A DNA stretch of 64,000 bases from Neptunomonas concharum (GCF_008630635.1 NZ_CP043869.1:1612001-1676000), one strand, 5' to 3'. Positions 1-11,066 are shown, counted from the stretch's first letter. Translations and numbers: made by a program. The notes: generated from the sequence alone by a model not told the origin.

Positions 1-435
1 GGTCAATTTCGTTGGGAAACAGAATCGCCATTTCCACAGTTAATTGTGAGTGATGGCAGCTATTTGTGGATCTATGATCCTGATCTTGAGCAGGCAACCC
101 GCAAGCCAGTCGACGCTTCTCAGTCAAATGCGGCTGCCTTGATACTTAATGGCAATGTGGCAGAGCTCGCTGAAAAGTATGATATAGAGATGCCGATAAA
201 AGAAGAGAATGAAGCGCTCTATGAGTTGCTGCCGAAGCAGACGCAGAGTAGCTTTCAGCGTATTCGACTCTTTTTTACCAACGGTGTTATGTCGGAACTG
301 ATGTTACAGGATTTATTAGGCCAGCAAACGGTCATTTTGCTAAAAGATGCGGTTATTAATGAGCCGATGGATGAAGCACTGTTTCAGTTCACACCCCCTG
401 AAGGCACTGATGTCATTTTAAGTGATGAGGCTTAA
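1..435 (+). CDS. lolA: Outer-membrane lipoprotein carrier LolA, 3' part only
   Basis: The frame is open from base 1, so the start codon and signal peptide lie outside the window; 144 codons remain. The visible start [19 protein letters not shown] followed by [10 protein letters not shown] is the conserved core of LolA, the periplasmic chaperone that carries lipoproteins from the LolCDE exporter to LolB at the outer membrane. The C-terminal half with the [10 protein letters not shown] ending is also typical. The stop codon overlaps the next start as TAATG, so it is translationally coupled to rarA, the order seen in many gammaproteobacteria. Confidence 0.93.
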   Translation, partial: GQFRWETESPFPQLIVSDGSYLWIYDPDLEQATRKPVDASQSNAAALILNGNVAELAEKYDIEMPIKEENEALYELLPKQTQSSFQRIRLFFTNGVMSELMLQDLLGQQTVILLKDAVINEPMDEALFQFTPPEGTDVILSDEA

Positions 436-1778
436 TGGACGACCTGTTTTCTGATCAGGAAAGTGGCTACCAACCCTTAGCCGCGCGTATGCGCCCAGAT
501 ACGCTTTCTCGTTATATTGGACAATCGCACCTACTGGCACAAGGAAAACCATTACGCCAGGCCATTGAGCAAGGTGCGCTTCATTCGATGATTCTCTGGG
601 GGCCGCCAGGAGTGGGGAAAACTACCTTGGCGCGTTTGCTATCCAAAACCTGTGATGCTCATTTTATGACGCTGTCTGCGGTACTTTCTGGTGTAAAGGA
701 TATTCGTGCAGCAGTGGAGGAAGCTAAGCAAGTTCGCTTATCAAGACAACGAAAAGTTATTTTGTTTGTAGATGAAGTCCACCGATTTAATAAATCTCAA
801 CAAGATGCCTTTTTACCTTACATTGAGGATGGCACTTTTCTATTCATCGGCGCGACAACCGAGAACCCCTCATTTGAGCTAAACAATGCACTTTTATCTC
901 GTGCTCGTGTGTACCTGCTTAGAAGCCTTACAGATGATGATATCGTGGATGTGCTCAAGCAGGCGCTGACTGACACTGTACAAGGTTTGGGGGCTCGTCC
1001 AATACAGTTTGAGGGCGACTCATTGGAGCGGTTAGCTCGTGCAGCAGACGGTGACGCTCGACGTGCTTTAAATTTATTAGAAATCGCATCGGATCTCGCT
1101 GAGCAACAAGGGGATGTAGAATGGATCCCTCAAAGCGCGCTTCAAGAAATTTTGCAAAGCACAGGACGTCGATACGACAAGCAAGGCGATATTTTCTATG
1201 ACATGATTTCGGCATTTCATAAGTCAGTACGAGGCTCATCGCCGGATGGAGCTTTGTATTGGTACTGTCGTATGCTGGAAGGTGGTTGTGACCCTTTATA
1301 TATTGCTCGCCGGTTAGTCGCTATTGCCTCTGAGGATATTGGTAATGCTGACCCTAGAGCTATGCAGGTCGCTTTGTCTGCATGGGATGCATTTGAGCGG
1401 GTAGGGCCTGCAGAAGGTGAGAGGGCGATTGCCCAAGCGGCGATTTACTGTGCGAGCGCGCCTAAAAGTAATGCTGTTTATACGGCATTCAAGCAATGTC
1501 GGGCGGATATTCGCAACGATCCAGATTTGTCTGTGCCTGAGCATCTGCGCAATGCCCCTACTAATTTAATGAAAGATTTAGGTTATGGTGCTGAATATCG
1601 CTACGCCCATGATGAACCTCAGGCGTACGCAGCCGGTGAATCTTACTTACCAGAAGAAATCGCGCATCGTTGCTATTATGAGCCGACAGAACGTGGCCTA
1701 GAACAGAAAATAAGTGCTAAACTTCAGCAACTTAAAATGTTAGATCAACAAAGTCCGAAAAAGCGCTACCAAACGTAA
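435..1778 (+). CDS. rarA: Replication-associated recombination protein A (AAA+ ATPase)
   Basis: A 447-residue AAA+ protein of the RarA/MgsA/WRNIP1 family, which acts with SSB at stalled replication forks. Walker A is GPPGVGKTT (about residues 56-64), Walker B is [10 protein letters not shown] with Asp113-Glu114, and sensor regions follow ([17 protein letters not shown]). The C-terminal part contains the [19 protein letters not shown] and PKSNAVY motifs of the tetramerisation region. Length is normal for the family. The ATG overlaps the lolA stop by one base and crcB starts 8 bases downstream, so the four genes here look like one transcription unit. Confidence 0.96.
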   Translation: MDDLFSDQESGYQPLAARMRPDTLSRYIGQSHLLAQGKPLRQAIEQGALHSMILWGPPGVGKTTLARLLSKTCDAHFMTLSAVLSGVKDIRAAVEEAKQVRLSRQRKVILFVDEVHRFNKSQQDAFLPYIEDGTFLFIGATTENPSFELNNALLSRARVYLLRSLTDDDIVDVLKQALTDTVQGLGARPIQFEGDSLERLARAADGDARRALNLLEIASDLAEQQGDVEWIPQSALQEILQSTGRRYDKQGDIFYDMISAFHKSVRGSSPDGALYWYCRMLEGGCDPLYIARRLVAIASEDIGNADPRAMQVALSAWDAFERVGPAEGERAIAQAAIYCASAPKSNAVYTAFKQCRADIRNDPDLSVPEHLRNAPTNLMKDLGYGAEYRYAHDEPQAYAAGESYLPEEIAHRCYYEPTERGLEQKISAKLQQLKMLDQQSPKKRYQT

Positions 1779-1786
1779 GGAATAGT

Positions 1787-2158
1787 ATGCAAACGGTTCT
1801 AGCAGTGGCCGCTGGAGGAGCTTTAGGTGCAATGAGTCGCTATTGGCTTGCTGCTGTCCTCAATGACAAAGCGGATAAACTGCCAATAGGCACCTTAACC
1901 TGCAATGTTGTCGGCTCTCTGATTATGGGCGTGTTGTTTGTACTGATTATGGAGAAGGCGAAATTATCACCGGAGCTTCGCCCCTTGTTGATGGTGGGTT
2001 TTTTAGGCGCCTTTACGACCTTTTCATCCTTCTCGCTTGAGACCGTGGCTCTCCTGCAGGAAGGGCATATCATGTCGGCTCTGATCTATGTATTATTAAG
2101 CGTTTTAATGTGTATTGCGGCATTATCAGCAGGTATCTGGTTTACCCGCCTGTTCTAA
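1787..2158 (+). CDS. crcB: Fluoride channel CrcB/FluC
   Basis: A 123-residue hydrophobic protein with four predicted membrane segments. It shows family signatures GGALGAMSRYW (residues 10-20), GTLTCNVVGS with the pore-region Asn40, and GAFTTFSSFSLE (about 74-85). FluC proteins are dual-topology dimeric channels that let fluoride leave the cytoplasm. The gene sits between rarA and serS with short gaps. I see no separate fluoride riboswitch in the 8-base gap, so expression probably follows the upstream operon. Confidence 0.93.
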   Translation: MQTVLAVAAGGALGAMSRYWLAAVLNDKADKLPIGTLTCNVVGSLIMGVLFVLIMEKAKLSPELRPLLMVGFLGAFTTFSSFSLETVALLQEGHIMSALIYVLLSVLMCIAALSAGIWFTRLF

Positions 2159-3454
<1,296 letters not shown>

Positions 3455-3467
3455 AGACCACCCTTTC

Positions 3468-3500
3468 GCAACGGCCAACTTCCCTCTGGCCGTTGCTTTA
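3468..3500 (+). terminator. Rho-independent terminator after serS
   Basis: Perfect 10-bp inverted repeat, GCAACGGCCA (3468-3477) and TGGCCGTTGC (3487-3496), with a 9-base loop and a short T-containing tail. It lies 14 bases after the serS stop. Confidence 0.8.
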
Positions 3501-3598
3501 CTCTCTTCTTGCCTTATCTCACTTCTTGTCTATGCTTTAAGTAAACGTTGAAGGATTAGCGTCTAACTTGTTGTAGTTATTCTGTTTTGGACTTGCCG

Positions 3599-4633
3599 AT
3601 GAAAAAAACTATTGCTTACCTTCTAACGCTATTCTCGTCAGTTACGGCTGCAGATGAGCTGAAAATATATATTTGGGAAGATTATATTTCTCCGCAATTG
3701 GTTCAACGCTGGGAGCAGAAAACGGGCCATAAGGTGACCTTGACCTATTTCGATAATGAAGAAAGTCGTGATGCTGTGCTAGGTTCTGACAACGCAAAAG
3801 CTTTCGATCTTACCATTATGAATACGGTTGCAGCCCAGTTATTTGGTAAAAATAACAAGCTCTACGGGGTATCTCATAGCAACCTGCCTTCACTGAAATT
3901 TATTGATCCAAAATGGAGAGATAGCTGCGGAAACTTTGGCTTACCTTATCTGTGGGGAAGTCTGGGCATTTTGTATAAGAAAAACAAGGTAGTTCCTGCA
4001 CCGACATCATGGGCAGACATACTCAAACCTGAGCCAAAATATCATAATAAAATAGTTATGCTGACTGATGGTGTTGATACGTTAGCACCGGCGCTGTTGT
4101 ATCAACATAAGAATGTGAATACTGAAGATCAAGCAGAACTCAAAGACGCTTTTAATACCATGAGGGATCAAGCAGAAGCCGTGCTTAGCTACGAGTATGT
4201 TATCTCTTATGTTGAGGATAAAAGTGTTGATCAAAATGTATATATGGCCCTTGGATACTCGGGTGACCAGTCTACGTTAAATGAGCTTGGTGGTGATGAA
4301 TGGGGCTTTGTCGCTCCCAAAGAGGGGAGCAGTATTTGGATAGACTGTTTCTCCATTATGGATTTCTCGCCTAATAAAGCATTAGCGCTTAACTTTCTTG
4401 AGTTTATCAACCAACCTAAAAACGCTGCTGAAAACAGTGTAGAGGTGGGTGTGGCTACAACAAATTTAGAGGCTCAAAAGTTACTGCCACCCGAACTTAG
4501 AGATGATGAAAGTACTTATCCAAGCGATGATATAATGGCTAGTAGTCAGCTGTATAGAATACTATCAGATGATAATATGAGTTTGAGAGGGCGAATAGTT
4601 AATGCGGTTTTAAAGCAACATGAAGCTCAATAA
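3599..4633 (+). CDS. PotD/NspS-like periplasmic polyamine-binding protein
   Basis: A 344-residue extracellular solute-binding protein with signal peptide MKKTIAYLLTLFSSVTAADE. The mature part begins LKIYIWEDYISPQLVQRWEQKTGHKV, typical of PotD/PotF spermidine or putrescine binding proteins. I chose the ATG at 3599 because it starts directly at the signal peptide; a TTG at 3587 would add four residues. No ABC permease or ATPase genes are adjacent. Instead its end overlaps a membrane GGDEF-EAL gene by 14 bases, which is the arrangement of V. cholerae nspS-mbaA. The inferred role is ligand binding in the periplasm and signalling to that enzyme, not transport. The ligand is not known from the sequence. 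Confidence 0.85.
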   Translation: MKKTIAYLLTLFSSVTAADELKIYIWEDYISPQLVQRWEQKTGHKVTLTYFDNEESRDAVLGSDNAKAFDLTIMNTVAAQLFGKNNKLYGVSHSNLPSLKFIDPKWRDSCGNFGLPYLWGSLGILYKKNKVVPAPTSWADILKPEPKYHNKIVMLTDGVDTLAPALLYQHKNVNTEDQAELKDAFNTMRDQAEAVLSYEYVISYVEDKSVDQNVYMALGYSGDQSTLNELGGDEWGFVAPKEGSSIWIDCFSIMDFSPNKALALNFLEFINQPKNAAENSVEVGVATTNLEAQKLLPPELRDDESTYPSDDIMASSQLYRILSDDNMSLRGRIVNAVLKQHEAQ

Positions 4634-6908
4634 GCGCGTCAGCTATCTTATTTTTCCTGTTCTCTTGTGTAGCTATTTAGTCGTTGCGCTTGGTGTTTAT
4701 TCGACTCAAAAAAATGGTGTTTTTCAGCTAGAAAAACGTAGTCTTGATCTGCATCTTGCAGAGTCCAACGCGATTATAGAGCGTTATTTGTTGGTGACAA
4801 ATAGTTTTATTAACTCTTTACTCCATAGTAATAGTCTTATGAATTACTTTAATAGTAATGATAAACACTTTAAGGCACTATCGTTGGAGAAAGGTTTAAA
4901 AAGTTCAATTGATGATTTAAATCGACTTCGTTCTGATTTTTGGTCTATTGCACTAATTAGAAGCTCGGGTTCGGTCGAGTATTACTATGAGGATAGTTTA
5001 GACCCTTTCGCCAGTATATCGGATGAAAAAATAGCTAAAGTTGTAGAATTGTTTAAAAATAAAAAAGATTTTTATAAATCAATATACGATAAAGAGCATA
5101 ATAAAATTTTAATGGTCAGAATTATTGATCAATATACTTTTAAGACACCTGTCGATTTTGATAATTCTACCAGTGTGGCCATTGCTATTATCGTTGACCC
5201 AACGGCTTTTAAAGAGAAGTTGGAGGATCTGAAAACGACTGGTCTTCTCGTCGATTGGCCAGATATTAGCAAAGGCGTGGAGAGTGGAGTTTCCAGTTAC
5301 TTACCTGTATCCACCATTGGCCATCTTAGGATCTCAGCGTCGGAAGATAGAATTCAGGATAAGTTAAATACGTTGAAGTTTAATTTAGCTATTGGATTTA
5401 TTTTAGTAACCTTTGCTAGTTATCTCATACTGATGTTTCTAATTGGCCAATATGTTACAGGCCCTATTAAAAAACTACAGCAAAAATTATCTCGGGTGAA
5501 TCTGGAAAAAGGATTAAACTTTAGACCCTCAGGGAAGCAAGATGAGATTGGTGAACTTAGTCGAACATTTAACAAACTCTATGAGAGCCTTATTGCATCA
5601 TATTCGTTAACTAAAGAATTAGCAGAAAGAGATCCATTAACCAAGTTGTACAACAGGCGTTTTTTTCAAGAGAAGATTGAAGAAGAGATTGCACAAGCAA
5701 ATTTAGACAAGCGGGGCTTAGTACTATTGTATTTGGATATTGATAATTTCAAGTATGTAAACGATAGCTACGGGCACGATGTTGGGGATCTTCTACTACA
5801 ATCGTTTTCTCGTCATTTAGAGCGTGAGATCTCCCTACTCAATGTACCAGGTTATAATAATTATCTATCTCGGTTGGCAGGTGATGAGTTCTCAGTTCTA
5901 ATCTCAAGTATTCAAGATAGAGCGGAGATAGAGTTAGCTTGTAAACGGCTACTTAATATATGTCCTGCCGGTTTTACGATAGGTACAACAACTTATCCTA
6001 TCTCTCTTAGCATTGGCGTTGCGTTTTTTCCGGATTCCGGGAACTCGGTTGATGACCTCATGAAGCATGCAGATGAAGCCATGTACGATGCTAAAGGCAC
6101 AGGTAAAAATAAAGTATCTTTCTATACCGAAGCACTACAACAAAAAAGCCAAAATGAGAAAGTTTTAGATATTGCTTTAAGGCAACTCGATTTATCTGAT
6201 CTATCGCTACTCTATATGCCCGTTTTTACGACGGAAGCATTTGAAACGGTTTATGCCGTAGAGGCATTGTTGAGATGGGATTCGCCGGACTTAGGGCCGT
6301 TATTACCAGAAGATTTTATGTCGGCGGTTGAAGGCATGGGGCTGTTCGAAGATATCGATGCTTGGGTGATTGAGCAAGTATTCAAGGATTTTCCGAGTAT
6401 TAAGTCTCGCCTTGGTGATGATATTAGGGTTTGTATAAATATATCATCTGCTCAGTTGAGCTCCCTTTCATTTATGGCGACTCTCTCTAAGCTGATGTGT
6501 CAGTATGAGGTGGATTCGCGAAGCTTTGAGCTGGAGATATCAGAAAGCTTTAGTGGCTATACGCGACATAAAGATACAGGGTTGATGAAAATGCTAAAGG
6601 ACTTAGGCTTTAGGCTGTCCTTAGATGACTTTGGAGCGGGCCACATCTCTGTTGCGCAGTTAGTCGAGTATCCTATTGATTGTGTGAAGTTGAATAGTCA
6701 GTTTGTTGATAACCTGTCTGATGAAATGAAACGTGATAGAATCCTTGGCCTCATTAAGTTCTGTCGCTCCCAAGGTCTTGATGTGGTTGCTGAAGGTGTG
6801 GAGACAAGCGCTCAAGTCGAGCTTCTCAAAGAGGCGGGGTGTAGTGGCTTGGAAGGCTATTATTTTTCTCAGCCTATGAGTTTATCCGCACTACTTAATC
6901 GTTATTAG
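4620..6908 (+). CDS. MbaA-like membrane GGDEF-EAL c-di-GMP enzyme
   Basis: A 762-residue protein with a membrane segment near residues 7-27, a ~220-residue periplasmic sensor region, a second membrane segment (~255-277), a HAMP linker, then GGDEF and EAL domains. The GGDEF signature is RLAGDEF, with the first Gly replaced by Ala, a variant found in some active cyclases. The EAL domain keeps EALLRW, the Asn of NISSAQL, the Glu of ELEISES, LDDFGAG, the Lys of VKL and AEGVE, so c-di-GMP hydrolysis is likely. The start overlaps the PotD-like gene by 14 bases. By analogy with MbaA it would be controlled by the periplasmic binding protein. That functional link is inference. Confidence 0.88.
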   Translation: MKLNKRVSYLIFPVLLCSYLVVALGVYSTQKNGVFQLEKRSLDLHLAESNAIIERYLLVTNSFINSLLHSNSLMNYFNSNDKHFKALSLEKGLKSSIDDLNRLRSDFWSIALIRSSGSVEYYYEDSLDPFASISDEKIAKVVELFKNKKDFYKSIYDKEHNKILMVRIIDQYTFKTPVDFDNSTSVAIAIIVDPTAFKEKLEDLKTTGLLVDWPDISKGVESGVSSYLPVSTIGHLRISASEDRIQDKLNTLKFNLAIGFILVTFASYLILMFLIGQYVTGPIKKLQQKLSRVNLEKGLNFRPSGKQDEIGELSRTFNKLYESLIASYSLTKELAERDPLTKLYNRRFFQEKIEEEIAQANLDKRGLVLLYLDIDNFKYVNDSYGHDVGDLLLQSFSRHLEREISLLNVPGYNNYLSRLAGDEFSVLISSIQDRAEIELACKRLLNICPAGFTIGTTTYPISLSIGVAFFPDSGNSVDDLMKHADEAMYDAKGTGKNKVSFYTEALQQKSQNEKVLDIALRQLDLSDLSLLYMPVFTTEAFETVYAVEALLRWDSPDLGPLLPEDFMSAVEGMGLFEDIDAWVIEQVFKDFPSIKSRLGDDIRVCINISSAQLSSLSFMATLSKLMCQYEVDSRSFELEISESFSGYTRHKDTGLMKMLKDLGFRLSLDDFGAGHISVAQLVEYPIDCVKLNSQFVDNLSDEMKRDRILGLIKFCRSQGLDVVAEGVETSAQVELLKEAGCSGLEGYYFSQPMSLSALLNRY

Positions 6909-6923
6909 TTTTAAGAGCTCCCG

Positions 6924-8078
6924 TTGCCCTACATTCGTTTATCTAGCTTCTACTTCTTCTACTTTGCTCTTTTGGGAGCAATGATTCCGTATTGGTCGCT
7001 CTTTCTAGAAAATCAAAAGTTTAGTGCATCAACCATTGGGATTCTGATGGGGGTATTTCACTTTTCACGTATTTTTGCACCTACTTTATGGGGGTGGCTG
7101 TCTGATATTACAGGCTGCCGTATTGGTATTGTAAGGATAGGTGCGGCACTGACCAGTCTAATCTTTCTGGGTATTTTTTGGCAGGAAGGGGCTTTGGGCA
7201 TTGGCCTGATCATGCTGGGTTATAGTTTTTTTTGGAATGCGATTTTGCCACAGTTCGAAGTCATAACACTTGAGCATCTTGAAGAGGAGAAACAAAAGTA
7301 CAGCAGGGTTCGATTATGGGGTTCAATTGGTTTTATCATGGCGGTGCTGATTGTTGGCTGGGGCTTGGAGTTTGTCGGAATTCATAATTTACCTTTTATT
7401 CTCTTACTCTTGATGCTTTTAATCTGGGGTAATACTTTGCTCATTACCGAGAAAAAAGCTCCTAGCGTTCCTCAAATAGGACAAGATCACTCCCTGTGGG
7501 CCATTATAAAACAGCCACAAGTTGCCGCTTTCTTTGTTATTACATTGTTAGTGCAGTTTTCCCATGGCCCTTACTACACGTTTTTCAGTGTCTTAATGCA
7601 GGAGCAAGGTTTCGAGAGCACATCTATTGGTATGTTGTGGGCGCTTGGCGTTGTGGCCGAGGTGCTGATTTTTATACTGATGCCAACGCTATTGTCTCGT
7701 TTTGGATGTCGCCAGATTTTACTGATAAGTCTTTTCTTAACCACCGTTAGGTGGGTTTTGACCGGTTTATTTTCCGAACATTTAAGCGTGATTATTTTGG
7801 CGCAACTACTTCATGCCGCTTCATTTGGCTGTCTGCATGCGGTCGGCATTTCGCTAGTGCATCACTATTTTCCTGATACGATGCAGGGAAGGGGACAGGC
7901 GCTTTTTTCAAGCATAGGCTTTGGTGTAGGTGGAACATTCGGGGCAATTGTTTCCGGCATACTGTGGGACTATGGGGCACTGGTAAGTTTTAGTGTTGCG
8001 GCGGTCGCTGCAGGCGTTGCGTTTTGGGTAGCGTATATTTGGATTTATCCTGAAAAAGTGCACCAAAATAGGTATTGA
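6924..8078 (+). CDS. MFS transporter of the HcaT/phenylpropionate type
   Basis: A 384-residue protein with 12 predicted membrane helices and the MFS motif region GWLSDITGCRIGIVR between helices 2 and 3. The opening IPYWSLFLENQKFSASTIGILMG matches the PPP-family (HcaT-like) MFS carriers. The frame opens with a TTG at 6924; no ATG lies in frame before the first helix, so TTG is the probable start, with a weak AAGAG upstream. The substrate cannot be deduced. It lies 15 bases after the GGDEF-EAL gene and may be co-transcribed with it. Confidence 0.82.
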   Translation: MPYIRLSSFYFFYFALLGAMIPYWSLFLENQKFSASTIGILMGVFHFSRIFAPTLWGWLSDITGCRIGIVRIGAALTSLIFLGIFWQEGALGIGLIMLGYSFFWNAILPQFEVITLEHLEEEKQKYSRVRLWGSIGFIMAVLIVGWGLEFVGIHNLPFILLLLMLLIWGNTLLITEKKAPSVPQIGQDHSLWAIIKQPQVAAFFVITLLVQFSHGPYYTFFSVLMQEQGFESTSIGMLWALGVVAEVLIFILMPTLLSRFGCRQILLISLFLTTVRWVLTGLFSEHLSVIILAQLLHAASFGCLHAVGISLVHHYFPDTMQGRGQALFSSIGFGVGGTFGAIVSGILWDYGALVSFSVAAVAAGVAFWVAYIWIYPEKVHQNRY

Positions 8079-8156
8079 ACCTTTTGCACTGCGATAGCTA
8101 TCGCTATATAGTTATAGAGCGTCTTTATATCCTTCGAAATAACAAAGGGTTCGCGT

Positions 8157-8414
8157 ATGAACTTTAGAATAGATGTGGATATGACACCTGAAGAGCTACG
8201 TAAAGTGCTAGGTTTACCCGATGTATCTGCGCTTCAGGATGAGATGATCAAAAAGATCCGAGAGCAGATGGAAGCAGGGGTAGAGGGTTATGATCCACTG
8301 ACCTTATTGAAGCCCTACATAACTAATGGAGTAGGTTCTATGGAAGCTTTCCAGAAGCTCATGTTATCTATGATGAGTGGCTATACTAATCAATCAAATA
8401 ATAAGAAGAACTAA
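8157..8414 (+). CDS. DUF6489 family small protein
   Basis: An 85-residue soluble protein beginning MNFRIDVDMTPEELRKVLGLPDVSALQDEMI, the conserved opening of a small family (DUF6489 as I recall) often found near PHA or lipid metabolism genes. No catalytic motif is visible. The middle is amphipathic helix and the end polar (TNQSNNKKN). It is 60 bases upstream of phaR in the same direction. Its AELRK-LP-VAALQ-type opening and the location suggest a granule- or PhaR-associated role, which is only a guess. Confidence 0.7.
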   Translation: MNFRIDVDMTPEELRKVLGLPDVSALQDEMIKKIREQMEAGVEGYDPLTLLKPYITNGVGSMEAFQKLMLSMMSGYTNQSNNKKN

Positions 8415-8473
8415 GAGTACCTGATAACCATAAGCTACATGGTCAGGAAATAGATTCAGAGAGAGAAAATACG

Positions 8474-8965
8474 TTGCGCATCCTAAGAAAATATACGAAC
8501 CGACGATTATATGACACGTCACGAAGCTGCTATGTCACGCTTGAAGATGTAAAGCAGCTTGTATTGAGTGCCGAACCCTTTCAAGTGCTAGACTCTAAAA
8601 CCGGTAACGATTTGACAAGAAACATTCTGCTACAGATTATTAGCGAGCAGGAAGGAGAAGGACACGGAACCCTGTTAACTAACCAGGTTCTTCAGCAGCT
8701 GATCCGTTTTTATGGAGACAGTATGCAAGGGATGATGAGCCAGTATCTGGAGCAAAGCATCGCTTCATTTCTTGAACACCAAGACCGTATTCGTGAGCAG
8801 ATGCAAACCATGATGGGAGTCGCTAACCCATTGACTATGATGAATAAAATTGCTGATCAAAACATGGCTGTGTGGAGCATGTTTAAACCCCCGGCCGGTC
8901 AAGCAACTACTGAGACTACCGAAGAAGCTTCTCCTGAAGAGAAGTCGCCCAAAGATAAAAAGTAG
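8474..8965 (+). CDS. phaR: PHA synthesis repressor PhaR
   Basis: A 163-residue protein with the N-terminal PHB/PHA accumulation regulator DNA-binding domain (ILRKYTNRRLYDTSRSCYVTLEDVKQLV), then a helical PHB-granule-binding region. PhaR represses phasin and PHA genes and is titrated away by nascent granules. The start is TTG at 8474, supported by a GAGAGAG purine run 9-15 bases upstream and by family alignment directly at MRILRKYTNRRLYD. It converges on the class III PHA synthase genes, sharing a terminator hairpin with them. The C-terminal tail is acidic and Thr/Glu-rich. Confidence 0.92.
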   Translation: MRILRKYTNRRLYDTSRSCYVTLEDVKQLVLSAEPFQVLDSKTGNDLTRNILLQIISEQEGEGHGTLLTNQVLQQLIRFYGDSMQGMMSQYLEQSIASFLEHQDRIREQMQTMMGVANPLTMMNKIADQNMAVWSMFKPPAGQATTETTEEASPEEKSPKDKK

Positions 8966-8984
8966 GTGTTCTAGTCATCTTCTA

Positions 8985-9011
8985 AATAACAGCCGCATTG
9001 CGGCTGTTATT
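8985..9011. terminator. Bidirectional terminator between phaR and phaC
   Basis: Perfect 11-bp inverted repeat, AATAACAGCCG (8985-8995) and CGGCTGTTATT (9001-9011), with a 5-base loop. It lies between convergent phaR and phaC. A/T-rich edges on both sides suit termination in both directions. Confidence 0.75.
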
Positions 9012-9022
9012 GCTTTATCGGA

Positions 9023-10093
9023 TCAATCCCTTTGCATTAGCCACTCGGTTATTGCCGTAGGCACAATGCGTTGAGCTTTGGCGCTAACAAAAACGCCTAT
9101 GTGCCCAGCTTTTACCTCCAAGGTTTGGTAGTCGTTACTATTGACCAACTTACCTAGTGGAAGCGAGGCACTTGGTGGAACCAAATGATCATAAGCGCCA
9201 TAGATATTCAAAACGGGCTGACTGATAGCATTGAGATTAACAGGCTTGCCGCCAATGATTATCTCATTATTAACCAGCTTGTTTTCTTGAAAAAACCATC
9301 TAATGAATTGCTTAAAGGCTTCACCTGCTTGGTTTGGGCTGTCATAAATCCACTTTTCCATCCGTAAAAAGCTTAATGCTTTCTGTGCACTATCTAGATA
9401 GTTGGAGATGTCTAAGCTTTTCTGTACGCCTAAACGCATTGGCATTAAGGCTTTATAAGCGTCATTAAGCAGCTCGCCTGGAATATTACCATATGCAGAC
9501 ACAGCAAGGTCTGTGTCTATGTACCGTGCCAGTAAGCTGAGGGTGTTATCAGGTGTATGAAAATCGACAGGCGTGACCATCGTAATTAAATTTTTTATTT
9601 TTTTCGGGTAGATGGCTGAATAGCAAAGACTTAAGGTGCCTCCCTGGCAGATCCCCAGAAGGTTAATTGAACTTGCTCCAGAGTGTTGAGTGACCTGATC
9701 AACGCAGTTGTTCAGGTATTCGTTAATGTAGTCATCCAAGTCTAGAAACCGATCAGCTGCTTCGGGGTACCCCCAATCAATTACGTAGGTATCCTGTCCG
9801 GTGCTAATGAGTGATTTCAGTAAAGAGCGCTCAGGCTCTAAATCGATCATATACCAGCGATTGACGAGCGCATAGGTGATAAGTAAAGGCGTTTTACAAC
9901 GTGCATCTACTTCTCGGTTGCCTGGGAAATACAGTAAACGAAGTTTGTCCTGAGTGAAAATTACTTCGTATTCTGATTGGGCAACATCTATTTGCTGCAC
10001 CTCTTTGAGTGCTTGGTAGCTCTTTTGAAGTTTTTGTTTAAAGTCTGATAACTCGACCTCGATTTTTTCAGGGTTAAGCTTCAGGTTTTTCAC
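9023..10093 (-). CDS. phaC: Class III PHA synthase catalytic subunit PhaC
   Basis: A 356-residue alpha/beta-hydrolase-fold polymerase that, with PhaE, polymerises (R)-3-hydroxyacyl-CoA on PHA granules. The lipase-like box is GICQGG with Cys149; Asp302 (GAYDHLVPP) and His331 (AGHIG) complete the triad. These numbers coincide with those published for the Allochromatium vinosum enzyme. The start is GTG, overlapping the end of phaE by 20 bases, so the two subunits are coupled. Length fits class III (about 355 residues), not class I (about 590). Confidence 0.95.
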   Translation of the reverse strand: MKNLKLNPEKIEVELSDFKQKLQKSYQALKEVQQIDVAQSEYEVIFTQDKLRLLYFPGNREVDARCKTPLLITYALVNRWYMIDLEPERSLLKSLISTGQDTYVIDWGYPEAADRFLDLDDYINEYLNNCVDQVTQHSGASSINLLGICQGGTLSLCYSAIYPKKIKNLITMVTPVDFHTPDNTLSLLARYIDTDLAVSAYGNIPGELLNDAYKALMPMRLGVQKSLDISNYLDSAQKALSFLRMEKWIYDSPNQAGEAFKQFIRWFFQENKLVNNEIIIGGKPVNLNAISQPVLNIYGAYDHLVPPSASLPLGKLVNSNDYQTLEVKAGHIGVFVSAKAQRIVPTAITEWLMQRD

Positions 10094-11066
10094 GCATGGT
10101 TACCTTGTTGTTAGATGAAACAGAAGATGATTGTTTAAGCGTAGTTAGTTCGCTACGAAGATGATCTATTTCATCCGACAAACTGATTACGGTTTTATGC
10201 AATTGCTCAAACAGGGGAAGGTTAAAATCTTCTTCTTGCGCGGCTAGGCGTCTATCAACATGCCGCATCTGTTTTCGTAACAGGTGTTGTCGCTCTAATG
10301 CAGTATCTAATCCTTTGCGGGTGGCAAGCCCGGCTGCTTCGAAGTATATATCACGTATATCATAAGAGTATTTTCGTAATCTCATGACCGCATTAGATAT
10401 TCTGGCATGGCTCTTTTGGTAAGATGGGGTGTGAAGTGTCTTAATGTAAACTTTTTCATAACACTCGACCCAAAGATCATGTAGCCCCTTGAGTGTTTCA
10501 ATCGTGTTCTCTCCTTCGGTTAACTCATAGAGCAATCCACTGTTTGCCTCAAGGTTTATCTGACTGTAGTGGTCAATATATTCTGTTAACGCGGCTTGAT
10601 ATTCAGAGAGATAATTGGCACCGTCCTGCAGGTTTTCCTGATACTGATGGACTGCTCCGGCAGGTGGAAAGTTAAAGAGGGCCTTAACACTTTTTAAAAC
10701 GGGATTTTCTAGGAATAGATCATCCTGAAAGCTATGGGTTTTAAAGAGATCAATAAGATGCTCAGGTATACGCCATTGACTAAGAAGCGCTTCTCCAGTC
10801 TTCTGCTGTACCTGATCACAGAACAGATCTAGCAATGTCGCAAGATCTGTTTTCTCCGTGGTGCTTTTAAGTTGTGCCAGTAAAGCTGTTCCCAACTGCA
10901 GAAATTCGGCGGCATGGGTTGTCATGATTGCTGCGGCACGGGCCTGATCTTGTGCAAAAAATTCGTGCTTGGAGCTGCTTGCATCGTTTTGCTCTATCCA
11001 TTGCTTGAATAGCGCATGCTGCTGCCTGAACATCGCTTGCATTTGCTCGTTGATATCATTTGGCAC
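10074..11066 (-). CDS. phaE: Class III PHA synthase subunit PhaE
   Basis: A 330-residue, mostly helical protein matching PhaE, the non-catalytic partner that activates class III PhaC. Visible PhaE-like features are a WRIPEHLIDLF segment, YLSEYQAALTEYI, a conserved LHDLWVECYEKVY stretch near residue 190, and a C-terminal coiled coil (LHKTVISLSDEIDHLRSELTTLKQ). The start is GTG at 11066. The gene precedes phaC with a 20-base overlap. Only 68 bases separate it from the LysR gene upstream on the same strand. Confidence 0.9.
   Translation of the reverse strand: MPNDINEQMQAMFRQQHALFKQWIEQNDASSSKHEFFAQDQARAAAIMTTHAAEFLQLGTALLAQLKSTTEKTDLATLLDLFCDQVQQKTGEALLSQWRIPEHLIDLFKTHSFQDDLFLENPVLKSVKALFNFPPAGAVHQYQENLQDGANYLSEYQAALTEYIDHYSQINLEANSGLLYELTEGENTIETLKGLHDLWVECYEKVYIKTLHTPSYQKSHARISNAVMRLRKYSYDIRDIYFEAAGLATRKGLDTALERQHLLRKQMRHVDRRLAAQEEDFNLPLFEQLHKTVISLSDEIDHLRSELTTLKQSSSVSSNNKVTMREKPEA

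Noticed and set aside
955-1239. Open frame of 94 codons opposite to rarA
   Set aside because: Antisense shadow of a well-conserved gene, no ribosome-binding site or family resemblance.
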